Source: Parafrankia discariae (GTDB lineage Bacteria; Actinomycetota; Actinomycetes; Frankiales; Frankiaceae). From it: a stretch of 64,000 nt of DNA. The notes beneath the pieces were generated by a model that had not been told where the DNA came from, did not search any database, and worked only from the letters and a program-made list of their open reading frames with translations. This document shows, piece by piece, positions 62,756 to 64,000 of this stretch. A program made the position numbers and the translations under genes. Position 1 is the stretch's first letter. Each line of letters begins with the position of its first letter. The stretch covers positions 327,632-391,631 of the forward strand of contig NZ_KB891102.1 of NCBI RefSeq assembly GCF_000373365.1, given 5' to 3'.

Positions 62756-64000
62756 CGCGTCGGCTCCGCGTCCCCGGAGCCGGCCCAGCCCGCCGGCGTG
62801 GGTTCCAGGGTGGCCACGCACTCCACGTGCGAGGTCATCGGGAACAGGTCGAACGCGCGGAGTTCGGTGAGTTGATACCCCTCGGTCGCCGCGACCGCGA
62901 CGTCCCGCGCGAGCGCGGCGGGGTCGCACGCCACGTAGACGACCCGGCGCGGCCGGTGCGCGAGGAGCTCGGCCATGACCTCGCGGCCGGCGCCGGTCCG
63001 CGGCGGGTCGAGCACCGCCACGTCCACCGCCCGCCGGGGCGAACCGGGCTCGGCGCCGACGAGGCCGCGTACCGTCGCCGGGGTCACCCGCAGCGAACGC
63101 AGCGACACCCAGGGCAGGTCCGCCAGGCTCCGCGCGGCGGAGCGGACGGCGGCCTCGTCGGACTCCAGCGCGATGACCCGACCGGCCGGTCCGACCGCCT
63201 CGGCGAGGAACGCGGCGAACAGCCCGGCCCCGCAGTACAGGTCGAGGGCGGTGTCCCCCGGCGCGGCGGCGGCCGCCGCGCGCACCGCGGCCACCAGGGT
63301 CGCCGCGGCGGCCGGGTGGACCTGCCAGAAGACCCCCGGCTCCAGCCGGAACTCGCGGCCTTCGACCGTCTCGACCACCTCTACCGGCGCCGGCTCGACC
63401 AGCGCGGGCTCGGCACGGTCGGCGGCGGCCCGCTCGGCGCCCTCGGCCCCGGCGGAGTCGCCGGCGGCGGAGCCGGTCCCGGTGACGGAGCCGGTCCCGG
63501 TGACGGAGCCGGTCCCGGTGACGCGCCACCCTCCGGACCGCGTCGAGTACGCCACGGCCGCGCCCGGCATCGCCACGAGCTCCACCGCCTGGCCGGTGAC
63601 CTCGGCCGAGCCGGGGCCGGTCAGAAAGGCGGGGTCGGCGATCACCTGGGCGAGCAGCGGATGGGCGATCCTGCAGTCGGGTGTGGGCACCACCTCGTGG
63701 GAGCGGTGCGCGCGCAGCCCGACGCCGCCGTCGGGCGTCCGCGAGAAGCGCATCCTGGTGCGCCAGCCCAGCCCGTCGGGTCCCTCCGACGGCAGCGCCT
63801 CCACCAGCACGGCGCGGTCGAGCCCGGCCAGCCGCCGCAGCGCGTCCTCGACCACCCGCGCCTTGAGTCGGCGCTGCGCGGCCGGGGTGGCGTGCTGCCA
63901 GTCGCACCCCCCGCAGCCGCCGGGGCGCGCGTGCGGGCAGGGCGCCGCCACCCGGTCGGGGGAGGCGACGAGGATCTCGACGGCGTCGGCCCGCCAGTAC
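62752..64000 (-). CDS. TrmA/RumA-family RNA (uracil-5-)-methyltransferase (partial, N-terminus beyond right edge)
   Basis: A SAM-dependent enzyme that makes 5-methyluridine in rRNA or tRNA. The window holds the C-terminal 415 codons or so. An iron-sulfur-type cluster motif CPHARPGGCGGCDWQH lies near the visible start, then GEEGVFWQVHP-like LEPGVFWQVHPAAA, the SAM site LDLYCGAGLFAAFLAE, the motif VLDPPRTGAGREVM and the nucleophile in VVYVACDPAALARDV. The N-terminal TRAM domain would be off the edge (visible residues before the cluster: ADAVEILVASPDRVAAP). Three VTGTGS repeats, from an 18-bp tandem repeat, form an insertion. The exact target base is unknown. Confidence 0.9.
   Translation of the reverse strand, partial: YWRADAVEILVASPDRVAAPCPHARPGGCGGCDWQHATPAAQRRLKARVVEDALRRLAGLDRAVLVEALPSEGPDGLGWRTRMRFSRTPDGGVGLRAHRSHEVVPTPDCRIAHPLLAQVIADPAFLTGPGSAEVTGQAVELVAMPGAAVAYSTRSGGWRVTGTGSVTGTGSVTGTGSAAGDSAGAEGAERAAADRAEPALVEPAPVEVVETVEGREFRLEPGVFWQVHPAAAATLVAAVRAAAAAAPGDTALDLYCGAGLFAAFLAEAVGPAGRVIALESDEAAVRSAARSLADLPWVSLRSLRVTPATVRGLVGAEPGSPRRAVDVAVLDPPRTGAGREVMAELLAHRPRRVVYVACDPAALARDVAVAATEGYQLTELRAFDLFPMTSHVECVATLEPTPAGWAGSGDAEPTR
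63469..63522. repeat. Three tandem copies of an 18-bp unit inside the methyltransferase gene
   Basis: GGAGCCGGTCCCGGTGAC at 63469, 63487 and 63505, identical. It keeps the frame and encodes VTGTGS three times on the minus strand. Confidence 0.9.

Overview
The window is chromosomal DNA of a very GC-rich, sporulating actinomycete, most likely Frankia or a close relative. This rests on extreme third-position GC, the actinobacterial-only families (SsgB, DUF3097, DUF3145, DUF3000, DUF4193, DUF3817, LppU/SCO3897), a phosphatidylinositol-mannoside operon, an actinobacterial (coproheme) haem gene set and frequent GTG or apparently leaderless starts. No phage, transposase, CRISPR array or rRNA gene is visible; the content is mostly core genome with a few lineage-specific loci.

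Layout. 1-3.4 kb (minus strand): pdxS-pdxT-yebC-ruvC-ruvA, almost all with 4-bp stop/start overlaps (ruvA runs off the left edge). 3.9-5.0 kb: an LppU/SCO3897-type membrane protein. 5.0-8.5 kb (minus): pgsA-patA-pimA and a LemA-like gene (PIM lipid synthesis). 8.8-13.4 kb: an EF-G-like GTPase, a HIT-family Ap4A phosphorylase and a cytochrome P450. 13.7-16.8 kb: tRNA-Val(CAC), ssgB, pabB and a tRNA-Gly/Cys/Val(GAC) cluster. 17-23 kb: amidase, DUF3097, pncA, DUF4193, DUF3145, SPFH protein and nfeD. 23-29.8 kb: glgX-treY-treZ, which makes trehalose from glycogen. 30-33.5 kb: a RibD-C reductase and a WXG-like/DUF6571-like pair. 33.5-39.6 kb: ATP-dependent DNA ligase (LigC type), cysQ, an unusual cysC fusion and a polyprenyl-phosphate sugar transferase. 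40.4-44.1 kb (minus): hemE-hemY-hemQ. 44.3-47.8 kb: DUF3817, DUF3000 and an RNase D-like nuclease. 48-51.4 kb: fadA-fadB beta-oxidation operon. 51.5-53.7 kb: a TetR regulator and its probable target, a DHA2-type MFS exporter that carries a frameshift. 54-57.3 kb (minus): an LPG-synthase-type membrane protein and dxs. 57.7-62.8 kb (minus): a XylFGH-like sugar ABC transporter with a frameshifted ROK regulator. 62.8 kb to the end: a TrmA/RumA-type RNA methyltransferase running off the right edge.

Regulatory and structural DNA is unusually legible. There are several perfect inverted repeats (a 50-bp palindrome inside the sugar ABC operon, a 24-bp-arm terminator after fadAB, a 16-bp-arm hairpin after the MFS gene), an 18-bp operator shared by tetR and the MFS gene, paired palindromes between hemE and the DUF3817 gene, and three 20-bp repeats in a gene-poor stretch at 45.1 kb. 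Short tandem repeats with 15- or 18-bp periods recur at 41.3, 59.0, 61.4 and 63.5 kb.

Starts were chosen from ribosome-binding sites, stop/start overlaps and family lengths. Many genes begin with GTG, and several lack a ribosome-binding site but have a TANNNT box 6-8 bases upstream, suggesting leaderless mRNAs.
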